A DNA stretch of 64,000 nucleotides from Phenylobacterium sp. (lineage in GTDB: Bacteria; Pseudomonadota; Alphaproteobacteria; Caulobacterales; Caulobacteraceae). Below are positions 1 to 7,741 of this stretch, one piece after another (position 1 is the first letter of the stretch; each line of letters starts with the position of its first letter). The notes beneath the pieces were generated by a model that saw only the letters and a program-made list of their open reading frames with translations, was not told the origin of the DNA and did not search any database. Position numbers and translations under genes: made by a program. The stretch covers positions 41,812 to 105,811 of the forward strand of contig NZ_JAUXVZ010000056.1 in assembly GCF_030680185.1 (NCBI RefSeq). Reading direction: 5' to 3'.

Positions 1-2
1 TC

Positions 3-2033
3 CGGGCCGAGATCAAATTCGCCGGCTCCGACACCCCGCTGGTGGTTCCCTTCGGTCCGACGGATGCGATGCGCACCGGGTTCGAGGCCCTGCACCGGCT
101 CCGCTTCGGTTTCTTCGCCGAGGACAAGGCCCTGGTGGTCGAGATGCTGGAGGTCGAGGCGGTCGCCGCCTCCGGGCAATCGCCGTCGACGCCTGTCGAC
201 ACAGCATCGGCCGGATCCCCGACCGCCGTCTCCCGGGTCGCGGTCCGGATGGCAGGCGCTGATCACGACACGCCGGTCTATCGCCGCGCCGACTTCGGTC
301 CCGACGACGCCGTCGAAGGCCCGGCCATAATTCTGGAGGACACCGGCACCACGGTGGTAGAGCCCGGCTGGCGCGCTTCGGCCGACGCGGCCCTGAACCT
401 GATCCTCCAGCGCACCACGCCCCTGCCGACCCGCACCGCCATCGGCACCGATGTAGATCCGATCATGCTGGAGGTGTTCAACAGCCGTTTCATGGCCTGC
501 GCCGAACAGATGGGCGAGGCGCTGCGGGCCACGGCCTATTCGGTCAACATCAAGGAACGGCTCGACTTCTCCTGCGCCATCTTTGACGCGACCGGGGCCC
601 TGATCGCCAATGCCCCGCACATACCGGTGCACCTCGGGTCGATGGGCGAGAGCATCCGCACCGTCATCGATTCGCGTGGTGACGGAGCCGACGGGCGCGG
701 CATGAAGCGCGGCGACGTCTATATGCTCAACGCTCCCTACAACGGCGGCACCCACCTGCCCGACATCACCGTCATCATGCCGGTGTTCCTCGAGGCTGAC
801 GAAGCGCCCGCCTTCTTCGTCGCGGCGCGCGGTCACCACGCTGACGTCGGCGGGATCACGCCCGGATCGATGCCGCCCGAATCCAGGACCGTTGAGGAGG
901 AAGGCGTGCTGATCGACGACTTCCTGTTGGTCGACGCCGGACGCCTGCGGGATTCCGAAACTCGGACCCTGTTCGCCTCGGGTTCCTATCCGTCGCGCAA
1001 CGTCGATCAGAACATGGCCGACCTGAAGGCCCAGGTGGCCTCCTGCGCCCGCGGTGGCGACGAGCTGACGCGCATGGTCGGGGAGTTCGGCCGGCCGGTG
1101 GTCGCCGCCTATATGGGCCACGTCCAGGACAACGCCGAGGAGTCCGTGCGGCGCGCCATCGCCGCGCTCAAGCCCGGTTGGTTCGAGCTCGAGATGGACG
1201 ATGGCGCGGTCATCCGGGTGCGCATCGAGGTCGACACCGAGGCCCGCAGCGCCGTTGTCGACTTCAGCGGCACCAGCGACCAGCGGCCCAACAATTTCAA
1301 CGCCCCGCTGTCGATCACCCGGGCAGCGACCCTCTACGTCTTCCGCACCCTGGTCGACGATGCCATCCCGCTGAACGAGGGCTGTCTGAAGCCGATCCGG
1401 CTGATCGTGCCGGACGGATCGATGCTGAATCCCCGCTATCCCGCGGCCGTGGTGGCCGGCAATGTCGAGACCAGCCAGGCCGTGGTCGATTGCCTCTATG
1501 GAGCCCTCGGCGTTCTGGCCGGCAGCCAGGGCACGATGAACAACTTCACCTTCGGCGATGAGGCCCGCCAGTATTACGAGACCATCGCCGGCGGCTCCGG
1601 CGCCGGACCCGGTTTCGACGGAACCGCAGCGGTCCAGACCCATATGACCAACAGCCGGCTCACCGATCCCGAGGTCTTGGAAACGCGCTTTCCGGTCCTG
1701 CTCGAGGAATTCTCCATCCGACGCGGTTCGGGTGGCGAAGGTGCCAGTCGCGGCGGTGACGGCGCGGTGCGTCGGGTGCGCTTCCTCGAGCCGCTGACTG
1801 CGGCCATCCTGTCCAACCACCGCCGCACCGCGCCCTTCGGTGCCGCGGGCGGTGAGGACGGAGCCATCGGGGTGAACCGGGTCGAGCGGGCTGACGGATC
1901 GATCGAGCCGCTGGGAGCCACCGCCGAGGTCGAGATGGCGGCGGGGGACGTCTTCGTCATCGAAACACCGGGCGGCGGCGGTTACGGCGCGGCCGTCGTT
2001 GACCGCTTCCCTCCGCGCCCCGGAACGGACTAG
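3..2033 (+). CDS. 5-oxoprolinase (ATP-hydrolysing), HyuA/HyuB fusion, 5' truncated by window edge
   Basis: The frame is open from the first bases of the window, so the gene begins upstream. The first ~140 visible residues fit the C-terminal end of a HyuA (hydantoinase A/oxoprolinase) domain. From about base 450 the sequence is a complete HyuB domain, with the family-typical stretches [14 protein letters not shown] and [14 protein letters not shown] and a glycine-rich C-terminus ([10 protein letters not shown]). Such A+B fusions are usually eukaryote-like 5-oxoprolinases that open 5-oxo-L-proline to glutamate with ATP. A hydantoinase or acetone-carboxylase-like relative is the alternative. The following DUF969/DUF979 membrane genes favour 5-oxoproline as substrate (inference). 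Confidence 0.85.
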   Translation, partial: RAEIKFAGSDTPLVVPFGPTDAMRTGFEALHRLRFGFFAEDKALVVEMLEVEAVAASGQSPSTPVDTASAGSPTAVSRVAVRMAGADHDTPVYRRADFGPDDAVEGPAIILEDTGTTVVEPGWRASADAALNLILQRTTPLPTRTAIGTDVDPIMLEVFNSRFMACAEQMGEALRATAYSVNIKERLDFSCAIFDATGALIANAPHIPVHLGSMGESIRTVIDSRGDGADGRGMKRGDVYMLNAPYNGGTHLPDITVIMPVFLEADEAPAFFVAARGHHADVGGITPGSMPPESRTVEEEGVLIDDFLLVDAGRLRDSETRTLFASGSYPSRNVDQNMADLKAQVASCARGGDELTRMVGEFGRPVVAAYMGHVQDNAEESVRRAIAALKPGWFELEMDDGAVIRVRIEVDTEARSAVVDFSGTSDQRPNNFNAPLSITRAATLYVFRTLVDDAIPLNEGCLKPIRLIVPDGSMLNPRYPAAVVAGNVETSQAVVDCLYGALGVLAGSQGTMNNFTFGDEARQYYETIAGGSGAGPGFDGTAAVQTHMTNSRLTDPEVLETRFPVLLEEFSIRRGSGGEGASRGGDGAVRRVRFLEPLTAAILSNHRRTAPFGAAGGEDGAIGVNRVERADGSIEPLGATAEVEMAAGDVFVIETPGGGGYGAAVVDRFPPRPGTD

Positions 2034-2064
2034 CTTCGCGAACCAACAGGACGGGGACGGGCGT

Positions 2065-2781
2065 ATGTGGGTTCTTCTGGGCATAGCGGTGCTGGTCGCC
2101 GGCTTCGTGGCGCGGCTGAATCCGCTGGCGGTCATCCTCGCCGCCGCCGTCGTGACCGGGGTCGCCGCCGTGATCGTGCCGGGCGTCGGCGTCGCCGAAC
2201 TGGGTCAGGCGGCGCTCGATACCATCTCGGCCTTCGGCAAGGCCTTCAACGACTATCGCTACATCAGCGTGATCTGGCTGGTGCTGCCGTTGATCGGCCT
2301 GCTCGAGCGCTACGGCCTGCAGGAACGGGCGCGCATCCTGATCTCCAAGGCGCGGGGGGCCACGACCGGCCGTATCCTGCTGGCCTATTTCGTGCTGCGC
2401 CAGATCAGCGCCGCCCTCGGCCAGACCAAGCTGGGCGGCCACCCGCAGATGGTCCGCCCGCTGGTCGCCCCGATGGCCGAGGCGGCGGCCGAAACGCGCC
2501 TCGGCCCCCTGCCCGATGCGGTCCGCTATCGCATCCGCGCCCACGCCGCGGCGGTCGACAACATCGCCCTGTTTTTTGGCGAGGACATCTTCATCGCCAT
2601 CGCCTCGATCCTGCTCATCAAAGGCTTCCTTGAGGCCTACGGCATCATGGTCGAACCCCTGCAGCTTTCGGTCTGGGCCATCCCCACCGCCATTGCGGCC
2701 CTGCTGGTGCACGGGACACGGCTGGTCATGCTGGACCGGTCCCTGGCCCGCCAGATGACCGAGGCGGAGGCCGGCCAATGA
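2065..2781 (+). CDS. DUF969 family integral membrane protein
   Basis: A 238-residue protein, mostly hydrophobic helices, with the DUF969 features: an N-terminal MWVLLGIAVLVAGF helix, a central YRYISVIWLVLPLIGLLER segment and a GQTKLGGHPQMVRPL loop. I chose the ATG at 2065 because it follows a GGGACGGG Shine-Dalgarno-like stretch and directly starts the first membrane helix; upstream in-frame codons would overlap the oxoprolinase. It is 31 bases behind the 5-oxoprolinase stop and overlaps the next gene by four bases (ATGA), so the pair is probably co-translated. Function is not established. Membership of a small-molecule permease with DUF979 is inferred from pairing and topology. Confidence 0.85.
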   Translation: MWVLLGIAVLVAGFVARLNPLAVILAAAVVTGVAAVIVPGVGVAELGQAALDTISAFGKAFNDYRYISVIWLVLPLIGLLERYGLQERARILISKARGATTGRILLAYFVLRQISAALGQTKLGGHPQMVRPLVAPMAEAAAETRLGPLPDAVRYRIRAHAAAVDNIALFFGEDIFIAIASILLIKGFLEAYGIMVEPLQLSVWAIPTAIAALLVHGTRLVMLDRSLARQMTEAEAGQ

Positions 2782-3746
2782 TCACCCTGCAGTGGCTCTA
2801 CATCTTCGCCGGCCTGACCTTCGCCGCCTTCTCGGTGCTCAGCATCGCCGACCCCGCCAATCCAAAGCGACTGGGCAACACCGCCTTCTGGGGGCTTCTG
2901 GCGGTCAGCTTCCTCTTCGGCTCCTACCTGTCCGACCTCGCCAACGGCCTGCTGGTCGTGGCCCTGGCAGTGATCGCGGGCTTCAAGCTGCTGGGTCAGG
3001 GCAAACCGGTCACAACCCCGCCCGAGGCGCGCCAGGCCAGCGCCGAACGGCGCGGCGACTGGCTGTTCGTGCCAGCCCTGTTGATCCCCATCGTCGCCCT
3101 GCTGGGCGCTCTGGTGCTCGACAAGACCGTCATCTTCGGCGTCCCGCTGTTCGGCCCGGAACAGCCGACCCTGATCGCGCTCGGCCTCGGCGTGGTCGCC
3201 GGCCTGACCCTGGCCATGGTCTGGCTGAAGCCGCCGCTGCTGGCCCCGCTGCAGGAGGGCCGCCGACTGATGGATTCCGTCGGCTGGGCCGGCGTTCTGC
3301 CCCAGATGCTGGCGTCGCTGGGCGCGGTGTTCGTCATCGCCGGCGTCGGCGATCGCATCGGCGAGCTGTTCACCACCTATCTGCCGCTGGATCACCGGCT
3401 GCTGGCGGTGATCGCCTATTGCGTCGGCATGGCCGTGTTCACCTTCATCATGGGCAACGCCTTCGCCGCCTTCCCGGTGATGACTGCCGCCGTCGGCCTG
3501 CCCATCGTGGTGCTCCAGTTCGGCGGCAATCCGGCGATTGTCTGCGCCATCGGCATGCTGGCCGGCTTCTGCGGCACCCTGACCACGCCGATGGCGGCCA
3601 ATTTCAACGTGGTGCCCGCCGCCCTGCTGGACCTGCCCGACCGCGAGGCCCCCTTCAACGGTGTCATCCGGGTGCAGATCCCGACCGCGGCCACCATCCT
3701 GATCGTCAACATCACCCTGATGTATTTCCTGGCCTTCCGGTTCTGA
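2778..3746 (+). CDS. DUF979 family integral membrane protein
   Basis: A 322-residue polytopic membrane protein with about nine hydrophobic segments. It includes a GVGDRIGELFTTYLPL loop and the small-residue-rich stretch GNAFAAFPVMTAAVGLPIV, followed by CGTLTTPMAANFNVVPAALL, typical of DUF979. The start overlaps the DUF969 stop (ATGA) and its own stop overlaps the next ATG (TGATG). DUF969 and DUF979 are recurrently adjacent, and to my knowledge the pair is often found beside pyroglutamyl-peptidase or 5-oxoprolinase genes. A two-component 5-oxoproline transporter is therefore the best guess, but it is untested. Confidence 0.85.
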   Translation: MITLQWLYIFAGLTFAAFSVLSIADPANPKRLGNTAFWGLLAVSFLFGSYLSDLANGLLVVALAVIAGFKLLGQGKPVTTPPEARQASAERRGDWLFVPALLIPIVALLGALVLDKTVIFGVPLFGPEQPTLIALGLGVVAGLTLAMVWLKPPLLAPLQEGRRLMDSVGWAGVLPQMLASLGAVFVIAGVGDRIGELFTTYLPLDHRLLAVIAYCVGMAVFTFIMGNAFAAFPVMTAAVGLPIVVLQFGGNPAIVCAIGMLAGFCGTLTTPMAANFNVVPAALLDLPDREAPFNGVIRVQIPTAATILIVNITLMYFLAFRF

Positions 3747-4792
3747 TGATGGCCCGTACGCTCGACGCCGCCACCGCCTCCCGTTTCGCCGCCGCCGCCC
3801 TCGGCCATGTGACGCGCGAATATCCCAACAAGATGGATCATGTCCTCGCGGGACCCGAGGACGTACAGGGCCCCCGTGCCCTGCACCCGATCTTCTTCGG
3901 CAGCTACGACTGGCATTCCTGCGTCCATGGCTGGTGGACCCTGTTCACCCTCGTGCGGCTCTATCCGGACATGCCCGAGGCGGCCCGGATCGCGGCATTG
4001 GCCGACGAGCTGTTCACTGCGGACAACGTCGCCGCCGAAACCGCCTATCTGGAGCGTCCGGGCAGCCGGGGATTCGAACGCCCCTATGGCTGGGCCTGGC
4101 TGTTGATGCTGGCGGCGGAAATGAACCGCCCCGACGCCGCAGCGGACGGGAGATGGTCAGCCGTAATCCGCCCGCTGGCCGCTGCCTTCGCCGAACGCTT
4201 CAAAGACTTCCTGCCGCTCGCGACCTATCCGGTCCGGGTCGGCACCCATTTCAACACCGCCTTCGCCCTGCGTCTGACCTCGGAGGCCGCCGGGGTTCTC
4301 CGCGACCACGATCTCGTTGGGCTCTGCGACGAGCGTGTTCTTGCCTGGTATCTCTCCGACCAGGACTGCCAGGCCTGGGAGCCGTCCCAGGACGAATTCC
4401 TGTCTCCCGCCCTGATGGAGGCCGCCGTGATGCAGCACATCCTGCCCTATGGCGAGTTTGCGGGCTGGTTGGACGGCTTCCTGCCCCGGCTGGCCCGGCG
4501 CGAGCCCGCCACCCTGTTCCAGCCCGCCAGCGTCAGCGACCGCTCCGACGGCAAGATCGCCCACCTCGACGGACTGAACCTGAGCCGGGCCTGGTGCTGG
4601 CGCGAGATCGCCGCGGCCCTGCCGGCCGACGACCCCCGCCGCCCGATCGCGCTTGAGGCCGCGGATGTTCACCTCGACGCGGCGCTGCCCCACGTCACCG
4701 GTGACTATATGGGCGAGCACTGGCTGGCCAGTTTCGCCCTGCTGGCGCTGCTGGCCTCCGACGGCTCTGTCCAGACCACGACTTGCGCCTGA
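3746..4792 (+). CDS. DUF2891 family protein
   Basis: A soluble 348-residue protein without a signal peptide. The conserved look of DUF2891 is seen in the HPIFFGSYDWHSCVHGWW segment near residue 50, the FERPYGWAWLLMLAAE helix and the ALPHVTGDYMGEHWLASFA end, with repeating Trp/His-rich helices that suggest an alpha/alpha barrel like those of sugar epimerases (fold is inference). The ATG shares one base with the DUF979 stop, so it is the last gene of the oxoprolinase operon. The function is unknown; cytoplasmic processing of the transported compound is one possibility. Confidence 0.8.
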   Translation: MMARTLDAATASRFAAAALGHVTREYPNKMDHVLAGPEDVQGPRALHPIFFGSYDWHSCVHGWWTLFTLVRLYPDMPEAARIAALADELFTADNVAAETAYLERPGSRGFERPYGWAWLLMLAAEMNRPDAAADGRWSAVIRPLAAAFAERFKDFLPLATYPVRVGTHFNTAFALRLTSEAAGVLRDHDLVGLCDERVLAWYLSDQDCQAWEPSQDEFLSPALMEAAVMQHILPYGEFAGWLDGFLPRLARREPATLFQPASVSDRSDGKIAHLDGLNLSRAWCWREIAAALPADDPRRPIALEAADVHLDAALPHVTGDYMGEHWLASFALLALLASDGSVQTTTCA

Positions 4793-4831
4793 CGCCCGAC
4801 GCCAGCATAAGGGCGACCCGTCATCGCGGAC

Positions 4832-4907
4832 GCCGGTTTAGCTCAGTTGGTAGAGCGCCAGTTTTGTAAACTGGATGTCGCGGGTTCGAATCCTGCAACC
4901 GGCACCA
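4832..4907 (+). tRNA. tRNA-Thr (UGU)
   Basis: A 76-nt cloverleaf with encoded CCA. The acceptor arm GCCGGTT (4832-4838) pairs with AACCGGC (4897-4903). The D-loop reads AGCTCAGTTGGTAGAGC. The anticodon stem CCAGT/ACTGG (4858-4862/4870-4874) encloses the loop TTTGTAA with anticodon TGT at 4865-4867, and the T-arm contains GGGTTCGAATCC. The UGU anticodon reads ACA/ACG-type threonine codons. Confidence 0.97.
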
Positions 4908-4917
4908 GCGCCCGCGG

Positions 4918-6789
4918 TCAGCCCCCGCCGAGCGCGACAGCGACCCGATACACGACGAAGGCCGCCAGATAGGCCAGGGCGAACATGTAGACGACCATCA
5001 CCCACATCCATTTCCACGAGTTCAGCTCGCGCTTGACCACGCCCAGGGTCGCCACGCACTGCGGTGCGAAGACGTACCAGGCGAGGAAGGCCAGACCGGT
5101 CGCCAGCGACCACTGGGCGGCCAGGGTCGCGCCGAGCAGGCTGGTCGCGCTCTCGGGATCGGCGACGGCATAGACCGTACCCAGCGCCGCCACCGCGACC
5201 TCCCGGGCCGCCATGCCCGGCACCAGGGCGATGACCATCTGCCAGTTGAAGCCGATGGGGGCGAAGATCGGCTCCAGGGCGTGGCCGATCATGCCCGCGA
5301 AACTGTAATCGATGGCCGGAAGGGTCGCGCCTTCCGGAGGATAGGGGAAGGTCGCCAGCGCCCAGACGATGACCATCAGCGGCAGGATGATCCGTCCCGC
5401 CCGCTCGAGGAAGATCCGAGCCCGGACCCACAGATTGAACAGCACGCTCATCGGGTCCGGAGCCTTGTAGGCCGGAAGTTCCATCATGAAGGGTTCGACC
5501 GCCCCCCTCCAGAACACCCTGCGAATGACGAAGGACACCGCCAGGGCGCTGATGATGCCTGCGGCGTAGAGACCGAACATCACCAGCCCCTGCAGGCTGG
5601 CGAAGCCCCAGACCGTCTGGTTCGGAATGAAGGCCGCAATGATCAGGGTGTAGACCGGAATCCGCGCCGAACAGGTCATCAGCGGGGCCACCATGATTGT
5701 GGTCAGGCGGTCGCGCTTGGAATCGATCACCCGCGCCGCCATAATTCCCGGGATGGCGCAGGCAAAGCTGCTGAGCAGGGGGATGAAGGCCCGTCCGTGC
5801 AGGCCAGCGCCGCCCATGATCTTGTCCATCAGGAACGCGGCCCGCGCCATATAGCCGAAGTCCTCCAGCATCAGGATGAACAGGAACAGGATCAGGATCT
5901 GCGGCAGGAAGACCAGTACGCTACCGACACCGGATATCAGGCCGTCGACGATCAGACTCTGCCAGATGCCGTCGGGCATCACCGCCGCCACCCAGCCGCC
6001 CAGCATGCCGAGGCTGGCCTCGATTCCGTCCATGAAGGGCGTGGCCCAGGAGAAGACGGCCTGGAACATGACGAACAGCAGCGCCATCAGGATCAACAGT
6101 CCGCCGACCGGGTGCAGCAGGATGGAGTCGATCCGCCCCGTCAGGGTGTCGGGCCGTTCCGGCGGGCGGACGCAGGCCTTCATGATCCGCTCGGACTCGC
6201 GCGCCGCGCCGCGAAGAGCTTCGGCGTCCGGCACCGTCCAGGCATTTTCGCCGGTGGTGTCAAGGGCACCTGCCGCCGTGTCGATAGCAGCGATCAGGTC
6301 GTCGATTCCGCGCCGGCGCGTCGCCGTTGTCGGCACGATCGGCAGGCCCAGTTCGGCAGACAGTCGTTCCAGATCGATCCGGAGGCCCTGACGCTGGGCG
6401 ATGTCATACATGTTGAGGGCCAGCACCATCGGGCGGCCGACAGCCTTCAACTCCAGCACCAGCCGCAGCACCAGCCGCAGATTGGTGGCGTCCGCCACCA
6501 CGGCGATCACGTCCGGCGTTTCCTCGCCGGCCAGCTTGCCCAATACCGCGTCGCGGGTGACTTCCTCGTCCGGGCTGCGGGCGCGCAGGGAATAGGTTCC
6601 GGGCAGGTCCAGCACCGACATCGCCCGGCCCGTCGACGAACGTATTTGGCCTTCCTTCCGCTCGACCGTAACGCCGGCGTAGTTGGCGACCTTCTGGTGG
6701 GCACCGGTCAGTGCGTTGAACAGGGCGGTCTTGCCGCTGTTCGGATTGCCGACGAGCGCGATCCGCGCGCTCCGCACCGCCATATCCAT
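4918..6789 (-). CDS. feoB: Ferrous iron transporter FeoB
   Basis: A 623-residue FeoB. The N-terminal G-domain shows G1 GNPNSGKT (residues 14-21), the switch NYAGVTVERK, G3 DLPGTYSL and G4 NMYD. It is followed by a helical GDI region and the polytopic membrane part with gate motifs (GRAFIPLLSSFACAIPGIMA, TCSARIPVY and VPGMAAREV). It imports Fe(II) across the inner membrane, driven or gated by GTP hydrolysis. Its ATG overlaps the feoA stop by one base (TGATG). No feoC is seen. The 3' end lies ten bases from tRNA-Thr on the opposite strand. Confidence 0.97.
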   Translation of the reverse strand: MDMAVRSARIALVGNPNSGKTALFNALTGAHQKVANYAGVTVERKEGQIRSSTGRAMSVLDLPGTYSLRARSPDEEVTRDAVLGKLAGEETPDVIAVVADATNLRLVLRLVLELKAVGRPMVLALNMYDIAQRQGLRIDLERLSAELGLPIVPTTATRRRGIDDLIAAIDTAAGALDTTGENAWTVPDAEALRGAARESERIMKACVRPPERPDTLTGRIDSILLHPVGGLLILMALLFVMFQAVFSWATPFMDGIEASLGMLGGWVAAVMPDGIWQSLIVDGLISGVGSVLVFLPQILILFLFILMLEDFGYMARAAFLMDKIMGGAGLHGRAFIPLLSSFACAIPGIMAARVIDSKRDRLTTIMVAPLMTCSARIPVYTLIIAAFIPNQTVWGFASLQGLVMFGLYAAGIISALAVSFVIRRVFWRGAVEPFMMELPAYKAPDPMSVLFNLWVRARIFLERAGRIILPLMVIVWALATFPYPPEGATLPAIDYSFAGMIGHALEPIFAPIGFNWQMVIALVPGMAAREVAVAALGTVYAVADPESATSLLGATLAAQWSLATGLAFLAWYVFAPQCVATLGVVKRELNSWKWMWVMVVYMFALAYLAAFVVYRVAVALGGG

Positions 6790-7097
6790 CAGGCGGCGAC
6801 CTCTTCTGTCACGAACTGGGCTTCGGCAGCCCGGATCGGCTCGAATCTGACGGTCAGGCTGGCGGCCTCATGGCGACGCAGCGCAACCCGCATGTCGTCG
6901 ACCTTCATCGCGATGGGATCGCGGCCAAACAGGCCTTCATGGAGCAACTCGACCCGTGCCCCCTCGACAAAGCCCAACTCCAGCAGACGTCGCTCCAGCT
7001 CCATCGCGTGCTCATCATGGTGGCAGTGATCGCCGACCTGGACGATGACACCATGATCGCCCTGTCGGGCCTGGCTGAGTTTGCGGGTATCGGACAT
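6789..7097 (-). CDS. feoA: Ferrous iron transport protein FeoA
   Basis: A small SH3-like FeoA protein, 102 residues from the chosen ATG at 7097. It is recognised by the LLELGFVEGARVELLHEGLFGRDPI-type core and the C-terminal VALRRHEAASLTV strand. Longer starts exist (ATG 7112, and an upstream codon at 7163). The 7163 start would run through a palindrome that looks like the promoter or operator, and the extra residues (MPVAPDNQCQQADCPHR) are unlike FeoA, so 7097 or 7112 is preferred. FeoA binds FeoB and modulates transport. It is translationally coupled to feoB. Confidence 0.9.
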   Translation of the reverse strand: MSDTRKLSQARQGDHGVIVQVGDHCHHDEHAMELERRLLELGFVEGARVELLHEGLFGRDPIAMKVDDMRVALRRHEAASLTVRFEPIRAAEAQFVTEEVAA

Positions 7098-7139
7098 GAA
7101 GCTCGTGAACATTCGGTGCGGGCAATCCGCTTGTTGACA

Positions 7140-7150
7140 CTGATTATCAG
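7140..7150. promoter_or_regulatory. Candidate Fur-type iron operator upstream of feoA
   Basis: A perfect 5-1-5 palindrome, CTGAT-T-ATCAG, lies within TTGACACTGATTATCAGG, about 45 bases upstream of the feoA start and about 100 bases upstream of the divergent cytochrome c gene. It resembles half of the classical GATAATGATTATC Fur box, and feoAB is a standard Fur or iron-responsive target. Assignment to Fur rather than another iron regulator is inference. Confidence 0.4.
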
Positions 7151-7246
7151 GTGCGACTGGCATTCGTCCAGTCCGACATCTCGCCGCAGACGGTTGCCCG
7201 TTGTCATGGTTGGGCTATCACAGGCCCACACCTCCGGAGACCGCCG

Positions 7247-7738
7247 ATGCGCCGCCCTGCCCTGATCGTCCTCGCCGCCGTCGCCTTGGCCGGCTGTAGC
7301 CAGGAACAGGGTTCGGATGCGAGCGTGCCCGCCGCCCCGGCCAGGCCCGCGCCAACCGCGGAAGAAAAGGTGGCGCTGCTGACAGGCCTGCCCGCGCCCT
7401 GGAATGCAGGCGATCTCGACAACGGCCGTCGCGCCTTCGCGCGTTGCCGGTCATGCCACACCATCACCGAGGGCGGACCGAACATGACCGGCCCCAACCT
7501 CTACGGCGTATTCGGACGTGAGGTGGGCATCCACCCCGGCTTCAACTATTCGTCCGCGATGGCGGAGGCGGACTTCATCTGGGACGGGGAGCGGCTGGAC
7601 CACTGGCTGGAGAACCCGCGCACCTTCCTGCGGGGCACCAAGATGAGCTTCGCGGGCATCCCCGATCCGGAGGACCGCCGCGACGTGATCGCCTTCCTCA
7701 AGGTCGAGACCGGCTACACGCCGCCGCCGCAGCCCTGA
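7247..7738 (+). CDS. Cytochrome c class I lipoprotein
   Basis: A 163-residue exported protein. The lipobox LAGC (residues 14-17) follows a short hydrophobic stretch, then an Ala/Pro-rich linker, then a single class I c-type domain with the haem motif CRSCH (67-71), GPNLYGVFGR and a likely Met ligand in GTKMSFAGI. The ATG at 7247 follows a GGAGA site; a longer frame to 7151 would give no signal sequence. It probably carries electrons at the periplasmic face of the inner membrane. The 3' end is convergent with the RND pump gene, with only three bases between. Confidence 0.9.
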   Translation: MRRPALIVLAAVALAGCSQEQGSDASVPAAPARPAPTAEEKVALLTGLPAPWNAGDLDNGRRAFARCRSCHTITEGGPNMTGPNLYGVFGREVGIHPGFNYSSAMAEADFIWDGERLDHWLENPRTFLRGTKMSFAGIPDPEDRRDVIAFLKVETGYTPPPQP

Positions 7739-7741
7739 GGC

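Noticed and set aside
5281..7029. A 582-codon plus-strand frame opposite feoB
   Set aside because: Antisense shadow; the feoB reading frame has every expected motif.
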